From positions 1 to 44,200 of the forward strand of contig DFDU01000055.1 in the NCBI GenBank assembly GCA_002369325.1: a stretch of 44,200 nucleotides of DNA, written 5' to 3'. Positions 23,135 through 31,127 of the stretch are shown piece by piece. Within the stretch, counting starts at the first letter, position 1, and every line of letters starts with the position of its first letter. The position numbers and the translations under genes are program-made. A model generated the notes under the pieces. It made no database searches and was not told where the DNA came from. It was given only the letters and a program-made list of their open reading frames with translations. This DNA comes from Lachnospiraceae bacterium UBA3820. Its GTDB lineage: Bacteria > Bacillota > Clostridia > Lachnospirales > Lachnospiraceae.

Positions 23135-26095
23135 ATGAGAAGAACCAAAGAATTTATAAAAAAGATAACTGTTCTATCATTAGCATTTTGCTTGAGTATG
23201 CCGGCAGGTTTAGTGAAAGCTGATGAAATTGATGAAGCAAATACTGAAACTGAAATCGGTATTGAAACTGGGGAACAGGAGTATCAGGAAGATACTTATG
23301 AAGAAGATGACTCGTTAAATGAAGATGTTGGGGAAGATGATGATTCGTTAATCGAAGATGTTGAGGAAAATGACGATTCGATAAACGAGGATGTTGACGA
23401 AGGTGAGAAAGATGAAGAATTATTAGTTGGTGATGGTGATGATGTAATTGATAATTTGGAATCCAATGTTTCTTATATAGGATGGGATTCGGAAAGCAAA
23501 AATTATACTGATGAGATATGTGAATCTGCAATAGTGATTCAAGAAGATTCTTATTCTTTAGGAACGGAATCTGAAGAATCATGGTATGTTGTTAAAGGAA
23601 ACATTGAAATTTCAGAAAGAATTGCAATTAATGGAAATGTTAATATTATTCTTTCTGATGGATGTAATTTGACTGCAAAAAAAGGTATTTCTGTTTGCGG
23701 TGAAAATTGTTTGATGATTTATTCTCAAAGCACTGGAGACGATATGGGAATTTTAACAGCAATTGGAAATGGTGGTGCCGGAATAGGTGGTGATGGTGAT
23801 TCTAGTCGTTTAATTTATTGTGGAAAAATATACATTAATGGTGGAAAAATAACAGCAGAAAGTGAGAGCGGAGGAAATGCTGCTATTGGAAGTGGCATAT
23901 GTCGCATCACTAATAAATATGAGTTAAATGGCGAGATAACTATAAATGGCGGAATCGTTAATGCATATGGAGAAAACGGAGTGGGAATTGGATGCGGGGA
24001 ACGAAATGTAATAAATAAAATAAACATTAATGGCGGAGAAATTCATGCAGATGGAGGATATTCTGGTATAGGTATAGGTAAAGGTTGGGATATAGGTGAG
24101 ATAAATATTAATGGCGGAAGTATAAAAGCAAATGAAGCATTAGACCAAGCATTAACACCGCGTAGTACAGGTATTGGAGTGGCAAAATACGGTGTTATAA
24201 CAATAAATGATGGAGATGTTTGGGCTTATGGTGGTTATGCTTGTGCCGGGATTAGTCTTACGTATGGCGATATTGATGATTCTTATGGTGGTTCTTATGT
24301 TGGTACATCCTATGGAAAATTAATTATCAACGGAGGGACAATAAATGCAAATTCTTCTGGAGATAATGCTCCGGGAATAGGGGCAAGCTATAGAAATGTT
24401 TTTGCCGGAGAAATAATTATAAATGATGGAACCGTAAATGCAACAGGAACAAATAATGCTGCAGGAATAGGTTCGGGTCCTGCAAGAGCGAACAATGGGT
24501 ACGATGGAAAAAAAGCATTTTCAGGTAAAATCATCATTAATGGTGGAATTGTGAAAGCGTACGGAGGAGACAAGGGAGCAGGAATAGGATGTGGATGGCA
24601 AAGTACTAGTAGTAATTATTTAGAGGAGGGTGAAATCATTATTAATGGCGGAGTAGTATTTGCTTACGCTGGAGAACAAGGAGCAGCTATCGGTGGTGGT
24701 TCGTTTGGTGCCATAAAAAAAATAACGATTAATGCTGGTGAAATAAATGCTGTAATAGCTGATGTGTTTGGAGGAAAATGTGGTTCGGGAATTGGTGCTG
24801 GATATTGTATGGTGAATGGAGAGATTAATATTTTAGGAGGTATAATTCGAATTTCTCCTAAAATTAAAAATTGTACAATCAGTCCCAAAATTAATGCTGA
24901 AATGATAGGAAATGGAGCAAATCCATCGAGTCGATATACAAAAGGTGAAGTAAATATTAAAAATTGTTTTATTAATTATGAAGAGTATTATGATAACGGA
25001 AAAACATATTATAGAGTATACTTTAACTCAAATGGAGGAACTATATCGAAAGGTTCTTATGATCCTGAAGAAACAAGTATGTGGGAAAGGAGATACAAAA
25101 AAGGCGAAATAGTAAGTTGTATTGAAGTTACAAAAAAAGGGTATGGTTTTGATGGGTGGTATACGGATGAATCTTTTACAAATAAATATGATTTTTCTCA
25201 ACCAATAAACGAGGATGTTGAATTATATGCAAAATGGAATACACTTGTTCATTATAGTAAAAAAGAGCCTACATGTGAATCAACGGGAAATATAGAGTAT
25301 TGGTTTTGTAAAGAAAACAATAAATATTATAGTGACGAAAATGGCTTGAATGAGATAAATAAAGAAATGATAATAAAAGGTGCTAAAGGACACAAATGGG
25401 GAGAATGGATAGTTACAAAGGCTCCAACAGAAACAGAAACGGGAGTAAGAAAAAGAACTTGCAGTAATTGCTATAAAACAGAGACAGAAATTATATCGTC
25501 CCACACAATATCAACTTCCGGAATATACTGTGCAAGCAATTATCCATCGATCCAAGCAGGCATAAATATTAAAAAGAGTGATGAGTCCGATACTGTGGAA
25601 TATAGATGGGTTGCATGCAATAATAATGAGCCGGATAAGTGGTTTGAGATAAGCCCATGGACTAAAAATAATAATTGGATGAATTGGACACCTGATAAAT
25701 CAGGAGGCTATGTATTTGTCTGCTATGCACGAGTTGTAGGAAATGAAGAAGCTTCGCAAATACAGGCAACATTCGGAACTGAATACCGCAAAGCAATAAA
25801 AGGTATATGTCAGATGCCTTATACAGGCGAGGGCGGCGGATATCTCATTGGTATAGAAAGCTTTGATAATCCAAATCATTCATACAAATATGAAATGCTT
25901 ATCTTGGATTGTAATCTTTATGTACAAGGCAAAGATGCATGGGTATATGATACAGGTAAATGCGGAGCATCGGAAAACTGCCTGTGGACAATCTGGCAAC
26001 CGCAATACGGTTATTATTGGACTTTGTTCAGAATCTATGACCAAAACGATAATCTGATAGATGAGGCATGCTACGGATTTGAGAATGTGAATTAA
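23135..26095 (+). CDS. Large secreted protein: INGG beta-helix repeats, InlB-type domain, shared C-terminal module
   Basis: The 986-residue protein has a signal peptide (about 1-29), an acidic linker with three 11-residue repeats of the type EDDDSLIEDVE (coding 23300-23398), and about eleven repeats of the form GxIxINGGxVxAxG...GIGxG (about 229-570), which suggest a right-handed beta-helix. An InlB/Flg_new-type domain follows (about 626-702, VYFNSNGGTI to GFDGWYTDESF and ELYAKW), then a Cys/His-Trp module (about 705-788, GHKWGEWIVTKAPTETETGV), and the module GIYCASNYPSIQAGI... (about 789-985) shared with 20290-21948. There is no sortase motif. The start at 23135 has AGGAGG 8 nt upstream. It is likely a surface or matrix protein. 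Confidence 0.85.
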   Translation: MRRTKEFIKKITVLSLAFCLSMPAGLVKADEIDEANTETEIGIETGEQEYQEDTYEEDDSLNEDVGEDDDSLIEDVEENDDSINEDVDEGEKDEELLVGDGDDVIDNLESNVSYIGWDSESKNYTDEICESAIVIQEDSYSLGTESEESWYVVKGNIEISERIAINGNVNIILSDGCNLTAKKGISVCGENCLMIYSQSTGDDMGILTAIGNGGAGIGGDGDSSRLIYCGKIYINGGKITAESESGGNAAIGSGICRITNKYELNGEITINGGIVNAYGENGVGIGCGERNVINKININGGEIHADGGYSGIGIGKGWDIGEININGGSIKANEALDQALTPRSTGIGVAKYGVITINDGDVWAYGGYACAGISLTYGDIDDSYGGSYVGTSYGKLIINGGTINANSSGDNAPGIGASYRNVFAGEIIINDGTVNATGTNNAAGIGSGPARANNGYDGKKAFSGKIIINGGIVKAYGGDKGAGIGCGWQSTSSNYLEEGEIIINGGVVFAYAGEQGAAIGGGSFGAIKKITINAGEINAVIADVFGGKCGSGIGAGYCMVNGEINILGGIIRISPKIKNCTISPKINAEMIGNGANPSSRYTKGEVNIKNCFINYEEYYDNGKTYYRVYFNSNGGTISKGSYDPEETSMWERRYKKGEIVSCIEVTKKGYGFDGWYTDESFTNKYDFSQPINEDVELYAKWNTLVHYSKKEPTCESTGNIEYWFCKENNKYYSDENGLNEINKEMIIKGAKGHKWGEWIVTKAPTETETGVRKRTCSNCYKTETEIISSHTISTSGIYCASNYPSIQAGINIKKSDESDTVEYRWVACNNNEPDKWFEISPWTKNNNWMNWTPDKSGGYVFVCYARVVGNEEASQIQATFGTEYRKAIKGICQMPYTGEGGGYLIGIESFDNPNHSYKYEMLILDCNLYVQGKDAWVYDTGKCGASENCLWTIWQPQYGYYWTLFRIYDQNDNLIDEACYGFENVN

Positions 26096-26121
26096 ATATT
26101 GAGTTAGTGTATGTTTAACCG

Positions 26122-26155
26122 AGCGGAGGATGAAAAATCCTCCGCTTATTTTATT
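26122..26155 (+). terminator. Intrinsic terminator after the large secreted protein
   Basis: AGCGGAGGAT (26122-26131) pairs with ATCCTCCGCT (26137-26146) around GAAAA, followed by TATTTTATTATTTT. Confidence 0.88.
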
Positions 26156-26234
26156 ATTTTCGATTTTTTATATTGATAATGATTTATTATTTTTATATAA
26201 TCGAATTGGAGAGGTAGAACGGAGAACTATATAT

Positions 26235-27044
26235 ATGAAAAAAAATTTAACATTTGAAGGAGAGTACCTTGAGCAAATTAGGAATCTGACACTCATGGAT
26301 GATAACTTTATGACTATCTGTTTTGATGGTTTTATCGAGGGTGCAGAGCTTGTGTTAAGCACAATCCTTGAAAGAGCTGATTTGTCCGTTGTAAGTGTGA
26401 ACACACAAGTGCGTATCACGAGCTTTGAAAACCGTAGTGTTTGGCTTGATATTCTTGCTGTCGATCAAGATCACAAATTGTACAATATCGAGATACAGCA
26501 GGCAGACGGCGGAGCTGACTTTAAGCGTGCAAGGTACCACTCAAGCGTATTGGATTCAAGGTATCTTATGAAGGGGGAGAGTTTTTCCGAGCTTCCGGAA
26601 ACATACGTTATTTTTATTACAAAAAATGATGTCATAGGGGAAGATAAGCCGATATATTATGTCGAGAGAATTATTTTAAACTGTGATAAAGCATTTGATG
26701 ATGAGGAACATATAATATATGTTAATGGTGCATATAGGGATGATACAACAGATTTTGGAAAACTAATGCATGATTTTTTTAGTGCAGATCCAAATGATAT
26801 GAATTATGATGTGCTTGCAGATAAGATTAGATACTATAAGGAAAACGAGGAGGGAATCAGGAAAATGAGCAGTGTTTTTGAAGAAGTAAAAAATAAAGGT
26901 CGAGAAGAAGGAAGAGAAGAAGGAAGAGAAGAAGGCTTGATAATGGCATATCTTCAAGAAGAGATTTCCCGAGAAGCAGTTATGAGGTTGTTAAAGATTT
27001 CGGATGATGAATTTGATGATTTGGTTTCATTTTACAATCAATAA
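26235..27044 (+). CDS. Rpn family / PD-(D/E)XK nuclease family transposase-like protein
   Basis: The 269-residue protein matches the Rpn/PDDEXK_2 group: it opens with MDDNFMTICFDG, contains the nuclease core SVWLDILAVDQDHKLYNIEI followed by QQ (Asp, then ExQ), YHSSVLDSRYLMKGESF and YVIFI, and ends with a coiled tail with three GREE repeats coded by a 12-bp direct repeat (26903-26938). Rpn proteins are DNA endonucleases linked to recombination-mediated spread in E. coli and often called transposases. The start at 26235 is chosen over upstream frames because of GGAG 10 nt before it. It stands alone between two terminators, as many copies do. Confidence 0.85.
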   Translation: MKKNLTFEGEYLEQIRNLTLMDDNFMTICFDGFIEGAELVLSTILERADLSVVSVNTQVRITSFENRSVWLDILAVDQDHKLYNIEIQQADGGADFKRARYHSSVLDSRYLMKGESFSELPETYVIFITKNDVIGEDKPIYYVERIILNCDKAFDDEEHIIYVNGAYRDDTTDFGKLMHDFFSADPNDMNYDVLADKIRYYKENEEGIRKMSSVFEEVKNKGREEGREEGREEGLIMAYLQEEISREAVMRLLKISDDEFDDLVSFYNQ

Positions 27045-27067
27045 AATTAAAAACTAAGTATGTACGA

Positions 27068-27104
27068 GGCGGAGGATTATTATATCCTTCGCCTTTATTA
27101 TTTT
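27068..27104 (+). terminator. Terminator after the Rpn-like gene
   Basis: GGCGGAGGAT (27068-27077) pairs with ATCCTTCGCC (27084-27093, with one G-T pair), followed by TTTATTATTTT. The stem resembles the terminator at 26122-26155, sharing GCGGAGGAT. Confidence 0.8.
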
Positions 27105-27255
27105 ATATATAAACTGCAATTTATGTCGATACATTTTGAAAAATATGATATAATTTTTGTATATTTGTAGATGATAATCAGCTTATGAATAACCATATCG
27201 GTTTCATATTTTCGGCTGATTTGAACGTAGTATTTGATTTGGAAAGGAGTTTGCT

Positions 27256-28569
27256 ATGGAAAATATAAAATGTCCGCATTGCGGTGAAATGTTTACAATC
27301 GATGAATCGGGATATGCTGCTATAGTCAGTCAGATAAAAGATAAGGAATTCGATAAGCTTGTCGAGAAGAATAAAAAAGAGTTAGAGGAAAAGCAAAAGT
27401 CTTTAATTGACAATGCTGTTTTAGTTTCAAAATCGGAAGCTGACAAAAAGATTTCCGAATTGAAATCAAAGATAGAACAACTTGAGTATAAAAATAAAGT
27501 TGATATAGAAAATAAAAATAAAGAAATCGAATCCTTGAAAGAGGAAAAAAACAGAGCTGTTTTGGATGCGGTAAGAAACGAACAGGATAAACTTAAGGAA
27601 GTTGAGACAGAACTTAAGGATCTGAAAAAAGACAGTGCGCGTGCCGTCGAAGATGCAGTGAGAACGGAAAAAGAAAGAGTAAAGGATCTTGAAAATCAAA
27701 TAAAAGAAAACCGGCTTACATATTCACTTGAATTAAAAAATAAAGATGAGCTTCATGAGAAAGAGATACGATATAAGGATGAGGAAATCGCCAGAGTAAA
27801 AGAATTCAAATTACAACAATCAACTAAAATGATTGGAGAAAGCCTTGAGAAGTTCTGTGAGGATGAATTTAACAAATTAAGAGCTGCGGCTTTCCAGTCG
27901 GCATATTTCGAAAAAGATAATGATGCAAGAACCGGCAGCAAGGGTGATTATATTTTCAGGGATTCTATGGATGGCGTCGATTACATTTCAATAATGTTCG
28001 AAATGAAAAATGAAAATGATGAAACCAAAACAAAACATAAGAATGAGGATTTCTTCAAAGAGCTTGACAAGGACAGAAAAGAAAAGAATTGTGAGTACGC
28101 AGTTCTGGTTTCTATGCTTGAAAGTGATAACGAGTACTATAACACGGGTATAGTTGACGTTTCGCATAAATATCCTAAAATGTATGTTGTTAGACCTCAA
28201 TTCTTCATTCCGATTATAACGCTTTTAAGAAATGCCGCAATGAATAATTGGGAAGATAAAAAAGCATTGGTTGAGATGCAAAATAAAAATATTGATGTAT
28301 CGAACTTTGAGTCTTCGCTTCTTGAGTTTAAAGAAAAATTTGGACGTAATTATGAGCTGGCAAACAAAAAGTTTAATAATGCTATAGAAGAGATAGATAA
28401 AACGATTACACATTTGCAAAAGGTTAAGGACGAGCTTCTTGCTTCGGATAATAACCTTCGTCTTGCCAATAATAAACTGGATGACCTGACTATAAAAAAG
28501 CTTACCAAAAACAATTCGACAATGCAAAAAATGTTTACGGATGCAGGCGTTGATATAAAAAAGAGTTAA
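27256..28569 (+). CDS. DUF2130 domain protein with long coiled coil
   Basis: The 437-residue protein has an N-terminal zinc-ribbon-like start (CPHCGEMF), a charged coiled coil (about 25-190), and the DUF2130 domain (about 195-330) with GSKGDYIFRD, then IMFEMKNENDETKTKHKNED, and a C-terminal coiled region. The Asp and Glu-x-Lys pattern (GDYIF ... FEMK) looks like a PD-(D/E)XK nuclease core, but that is my inference. GGAAAGGAG lies upstream. It sits as a single gene with its own leader. No target or partner is known. Confidence 0.88.
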   Translation: MENIKCPHCGEMFTIDESGYAAIVSQIKDKEFDKLVEKNKKELEEKQKSLIDNAVLVSKSEADKKISELKSKIEQLEYKNKVDIENKNKEIESLKEEKNRAVLDAVRNEQDKLKEVETELKDLKKDSARAVEDAVRTEKERVKDLENQIKENRLTYSLELKNKDELHEKEIRYKDEEIARVKEFKLQQSTKMIGESLEKFCEDEFNKLRAAAFQSAYFEKDNDARTGSKGDYIFRDSMDGVDYISIMFEMKNENDETKTKHKNEDFFKELDKDRKEKNCEYAVLVSMLESDNEYYNTGIVDVSHKYPKMYVVRPQFFIPIITLLRNAAMNNWEDKKALVEMQNKNIDVSNFESSLLEFKEKFGRNYELANKKFNNAIEEIDKTITHLQKVKDELLASDNNLRLANNKLDDLTIKKLTKNNSTMQKMFTDAGVDIKKS

Positions 28570-28641
28570 ATATATTTTATTCATGTCACCAATCCACATC
28601 ACCGGTGACGTAAAACGCGTAAATGAAAACAAGGAGCAACC

Positions 28642-28998
28642 ATGACGATATTTGAACGATTATCAAAATCAAAATTTAGAAGCAGCTTTCATTTAAAGGA
28701 AAAAGATAAAGCGTACGTAAACGATAAGGGCATGGAGGTCATAGGTGTACATGCGGCGGACTTTATAAAAAAGAGGCTGGCACCGGCATTTATTGCAAAT
28801 GACGGAAAGCAGACACCGACTAAAGGACATCCTGTTTTTATTGCACAGCATGCGACAGCTTGCTGTTGTCGTAACTGCCTTATGAAATGGCATAAAATTC
28901 CTAAGGGCAGGGAACTCACGGAGCAGGAGCAAAGATATGTTGTGGGTATACTTATGACATGGATAGAAAGGGAGATGAATATACATAATGAAAAATAA
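28642..28998 (+). CDS. DUF4186 family protein
   Basis: The 118-residue protein carries the conserved DUF4186 pattern: FERLSKSKFRSSFHLKEKD, then PAFIANDGKQTPTKGHPVFI, AQHATACCCRNCLMKWHKIP with four Cys in a row of six that could bind a metal, and LTEQEQRYVVGILMTWIERE. The function is not established. AAGGAG precedes the start at 28642. Its 3' end overlaps the ybaK start by 11 bp, so the two are translationally linked. Confidence 0.88.
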   Translation: MTIFERLSKSKFRSSFHLKEKDKAYVNDKGMEVIGVHAADFIKKRLAPAFIANDGKQTPTKGHPVFIAQHATACCCRNCLMKWHKIPKGRELTEQEQRYVVGILMTWIEREMNIHNEK

Positions 28999-29476
28999 CG
29001 ATAAAACTAACGTAATGCGAGTACTTGACGGAAAGAAGCTTCCTTACACTGCACATACCTATGAGCCGGATGCTACCATGAGCGGTGAAGAGATTGCCGC
29101 GATACTCGGAGAGGATAAAAAGAGAGTATTCAAAACGCTTGTTACGCAAGGCAAGTCGGGACAGTATTATGTATTTGTTATCCCTGTTGCTGAGGAACTT
29201 GATCTTAAAAAAGCAGCCAAAGCCGCAAATGAAAAATCGATAAATATGATAAAGCAAAAGGAACTTCTTCCTCTTACGGGATATGTGCACGGCGGTTGTT
29301 CGCCGATAGGCATGAAAAAGCATTTTCCGACATTTATACATCATACAGCCGAGAACTTTGAAGAAATGTTTGTAAGTGCCGGAAAGGTCGGTTTTCAGAT
29401 AGAACTTAAAACAAAAGATTTGGTAAGTGTTACCGGAAGCAAATTTGCGGATGTGGTGGTAGAAGAATCTGCTTAA
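28988..29476 (+). CDS. ybaK: Cys-tRNA(Pro)/Cys-tRNA(Cys) deacylase
   Basis: YbaK removes cysteine that ProRS misloads on tRNA-Pro. The 162-residue protein shows the family motifs: TNVMRVLDGKKLPYTAHTYE at the N-terminus, KRVFKTLVTQG with the catalytic Lys region, YYVFVIPVAEELDLKKAAKA, and the conserved GGCSPIGMKK loop. The gene overlaps the DUF4186 gene by 11 bp and has GGGAG upstream within it. A strong bidirectional terminator separates it from argG. Length and motifs agree with the YbaK/EbsC type. Confidence 0.93.
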   Translation: MKNNDKTNVMRVLDGKKLPYTAHTYEPDATMSGEEIAAILGEDKKRVFKTLVTQGKSGQYYVFVIPVAEELDLKKAAKAANEKSINMIKQKELLPLTGYVHGGCSPIGMKKHFPTFIHHTAENFEEMFVSAGKVGFQIELKTKDLVSVTGSKFADVVVEESA

Positions 29477-29480
29477 TATA

Positions 29481-29516
29481 AAAAAGCTGCATTGAAATTA
29501 TTCAATGCAGCTTTTT
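29481..29516. terminator. Bidirectional terminator between ybaK and argG
   Basis: AAAAAGCTGCATTGAA (29481-29496) and TTCAATGCAGCTTTTT (29501-29516) are perfect complements around ATTA, so the hairpin serves both convergent transcripts. Confidence 0.93.
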
Positions 29517-29536
29517 GGGTAATTATGTAATGAATA

Positions 29537-30751
29537 TTATTTATCTCTCTTCTGGTCAAGCATAGCACGAACCTGCATTGAAAGACCGAATAAGTGGATG
29601 AATCCTTCTGCATCCTTGTGGTCGTAAAGCTCACCGGTTGTAAATGAAGCAAGCTCCTCTGAGTAAAGTGAATATGGTGAAGTAGTACCTGCTTTGATGA
29701 TATTTCCCTTGTAAAGCTTGAATTTAACTTCACCGGTTACGCGCTCCTGAGTGCTCTCAACAAATGCCTGAAGTGCTTCACGAAGTGGGCAGAACCACTT
29801 TCCTTCGTAAATCATATCTGCAAACTTGTCTGCGATAAGCTTCTTATATGCAAGAGTATCTCTGTCAAGTATGAGCTCCTCAAGCTGCTTATGAGCTTCC
29901 ATAAGGATTGTTCCGCCCGGAGTCTCATATACGCCACGTGACTTCATACCGACAACTCTGTTTTCAACGATATCAACGATACCTACACCGTGCTTTCCAC
30001 CGAGTCTGTTTAATTCACGGATTACATCTGCGACTTTCATCTCTTTGCCATTTACAGCGACAGGAGTACCTTTTTCAAATTTAAGAGTAACATATTCTGC
30101 CTCATCAGGTGCTTTCTCAGGATGAGTTCCGAGTACAAGAAGATGATCCCAATCAGGCTCCTGTGATGGATCTTCAAGCTCAAGTCCTTCGTGGCTTATA
30201 TGCCATAAGTTTCTGTCACGGCTATAAGAGTGTGAAGCATCAAATGGAAGGTCGATTCCATGAGCCTTGCAATATGCAATTTCATCTTCACGTGACTGCA
30301 TAGTCCATTCCGGCTGTCTCCAGGTAGCTATAACTTTTATATCAGGAGCAAGTGCCTTGATATTAATCTCAAAACGTACCTGGTCGTTACCCTTACCGGT
30401 AGCACCATGGCAGATAGTTGTTGCGCCTTCTTTTCTTGCTATTTCAACAAGCTTCTTTGCGATAAGCGGTCTTGCAAATGAAGTACCGAGAAGATACTTG
30501 TTCTCGTATACACAACCTGCCTTAACGCCCGGCATTACGAAGTCCTCGCAGAACTCATCTATTACATCAAGTATGTAAAGCTTCTCGGCTCCTGAGTACT
30601 TTGCCCTTTCCTCCAGACCTTCAAGCTCACTTTCCTGTCCAACATCGATACATACACATACAACATCAAAATCATAAGTTTCCTTCAACCAAGGAATGAT
30701 TGCTGTTGTATCAAGTCCGCCTGAGTATGCAAGTATAACTTTTTCTTTCAT
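29537..30751 (-). CDS. argG: Argininosuccinate synthase
   Basis: ArgG joins citrulline and aspartate with ATP to form argininosuccinate. The protein of 404 residues starts MKEKVILAYSGGLDTTAIIP with the ATP PP-loop SGGLD and contains GATGKGNDQVRFE, APWR-type region (IATWRQPEW), and ETPGGTIL. The start at 30751 has AGGAGG upstream; the open frame beyond it to 30901 has no support. argH is not in the window. The gene is divergent from argCJB, with a shared 376-bp regulatory region. Confidence 0.97.
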   Translation of the reverse strand: MKEKVILAYSGGLDTTAIIPWLKETYDFDVVCVCIDVGQESELEGLEERAKYSGAEKLYILDVIDEFCEDFVMPGVKAGCVYENKYLLGTSFARPLIAKKLVEIARKEGATTICHGATGKGNDQVRFEINIKALAPDIKVIATWRQPEWTMQSREDEIAYCKAHGIDLPFDASHSYSRDRNLWHISHEGLELEDPSQEPDWDHLLVLGTHPEKAPDEAEYVTLKFEKGTPVAVNGKEMKVADVIRELNRLGGKHGVGIVDIVENRVVGMKSRGVYETPGGTILMEAHKQLEELILDRDTLAYKKLIADKFADMIYEGKWFCPLREALQAFVESTQERVTGEVKFKLYKGNIIKAGTTSPYSLYSEELASFTTGELYDHKDAEGFIHLFGLSMQVRAMLDQKRDK

Positions 30752-30872
30752 TTTTCTTCCTCCTAAATATATTGTTTTTTGGGGATAAGTTTGTCGGTTT
30801 ATACACCTATCCTGTGTCCGTTTTAGCCGCATCGGAAAATGAATAATACATAATCCGCAGTCACTAGACACA

Positions 30873-30901
30873 AGTATATAACAACAAAACAATAAATGCA
30901 A
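30873..30901 (-). promoter_or_regulatory. argG promoter
   Basis: On the minus strand TTGCAT (30896-30901) and TATACT (30873-30878) are 17 bp apart, 120 bp upstream of argG. The ArgR-like sites lie directly upstream at 30919-30970. Confidence 0.6.
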
Positions 30902-30918
30902 TTATTATTTTAAAAAAA

Positions 30919-30970
30919 TATACATAGAATAATGCATAAAATTCATAAAATATACATAAATATGCATAAA
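30919..30970. promoter_or_regulatory. ArgR/AhrC-like operator region
   Basis: The stretch contains repeated CATA/TATG half-sites: TACATAGAATAATGCATA (30921-30938) and TATACATAAATATGCATA (30951-30968), each an imperfect 18-bp palindrome, the length and AT-rich form of ArgR boxes. It lies between the divergent argG and argC promoters, about 45 bp upstream of the argC -35 and about 20 bp upstream of the argG -35. Assignment to ArgR rests on position and pattern; no argR gene is in the window. Confidence 0.5.
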
Positions 30971-31014
30971 AAGTGGTATAATCGTAAAAATATTCAAAAA
31001 ATACTAAAAATATA

Positions 31015-31043
31015 TTGCATAATTATCAATGCGGTTGTATAAT
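31015..31043 (+). promoter_or_regulatory. argC promoter
   Basis: TTGCAT (31015-31020) and TATAAT (31038-31043) are 17 bp apart, 85 bp upstream of argC. A second TATAAT at 30977-30982 lacks a good -35 box. The remainder of 30752-31127 shows no other clear feature. Confidence 0.65.
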
Positions 31044-31127
31044 GAGCAAAGTTTATTCCATTATTATAGGAAATGTTTTATAAAACGTATATTGCTTACA
31101 TAAGACTCAAGAACAGGAGAAAAAACT

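Noticed and set aside
23154..23582. Minus-strand ORF of 142 codons rich in His and Leu
   Set aside because: It is the complement of the acidic repeat region of the secreted protein; it has no ribosome site and its composition follows from GAT/GAA codons on the other strand.
21345..26092. The two similar C-terminal modules as template and variable repeats of a diversity-generating retroelement
   Set aside because: There is no reverse transcriptase in the window, the differences are mostly synonymous and not limited to adenines, and both copies lie at the ends of full coding genes.
30752..31127. T-box or other arginine leader upstream of argG or argC
   Set aside because: No T-box sequence or specifier stem was found; the region is better explained by promoters and ArgR-like sites.
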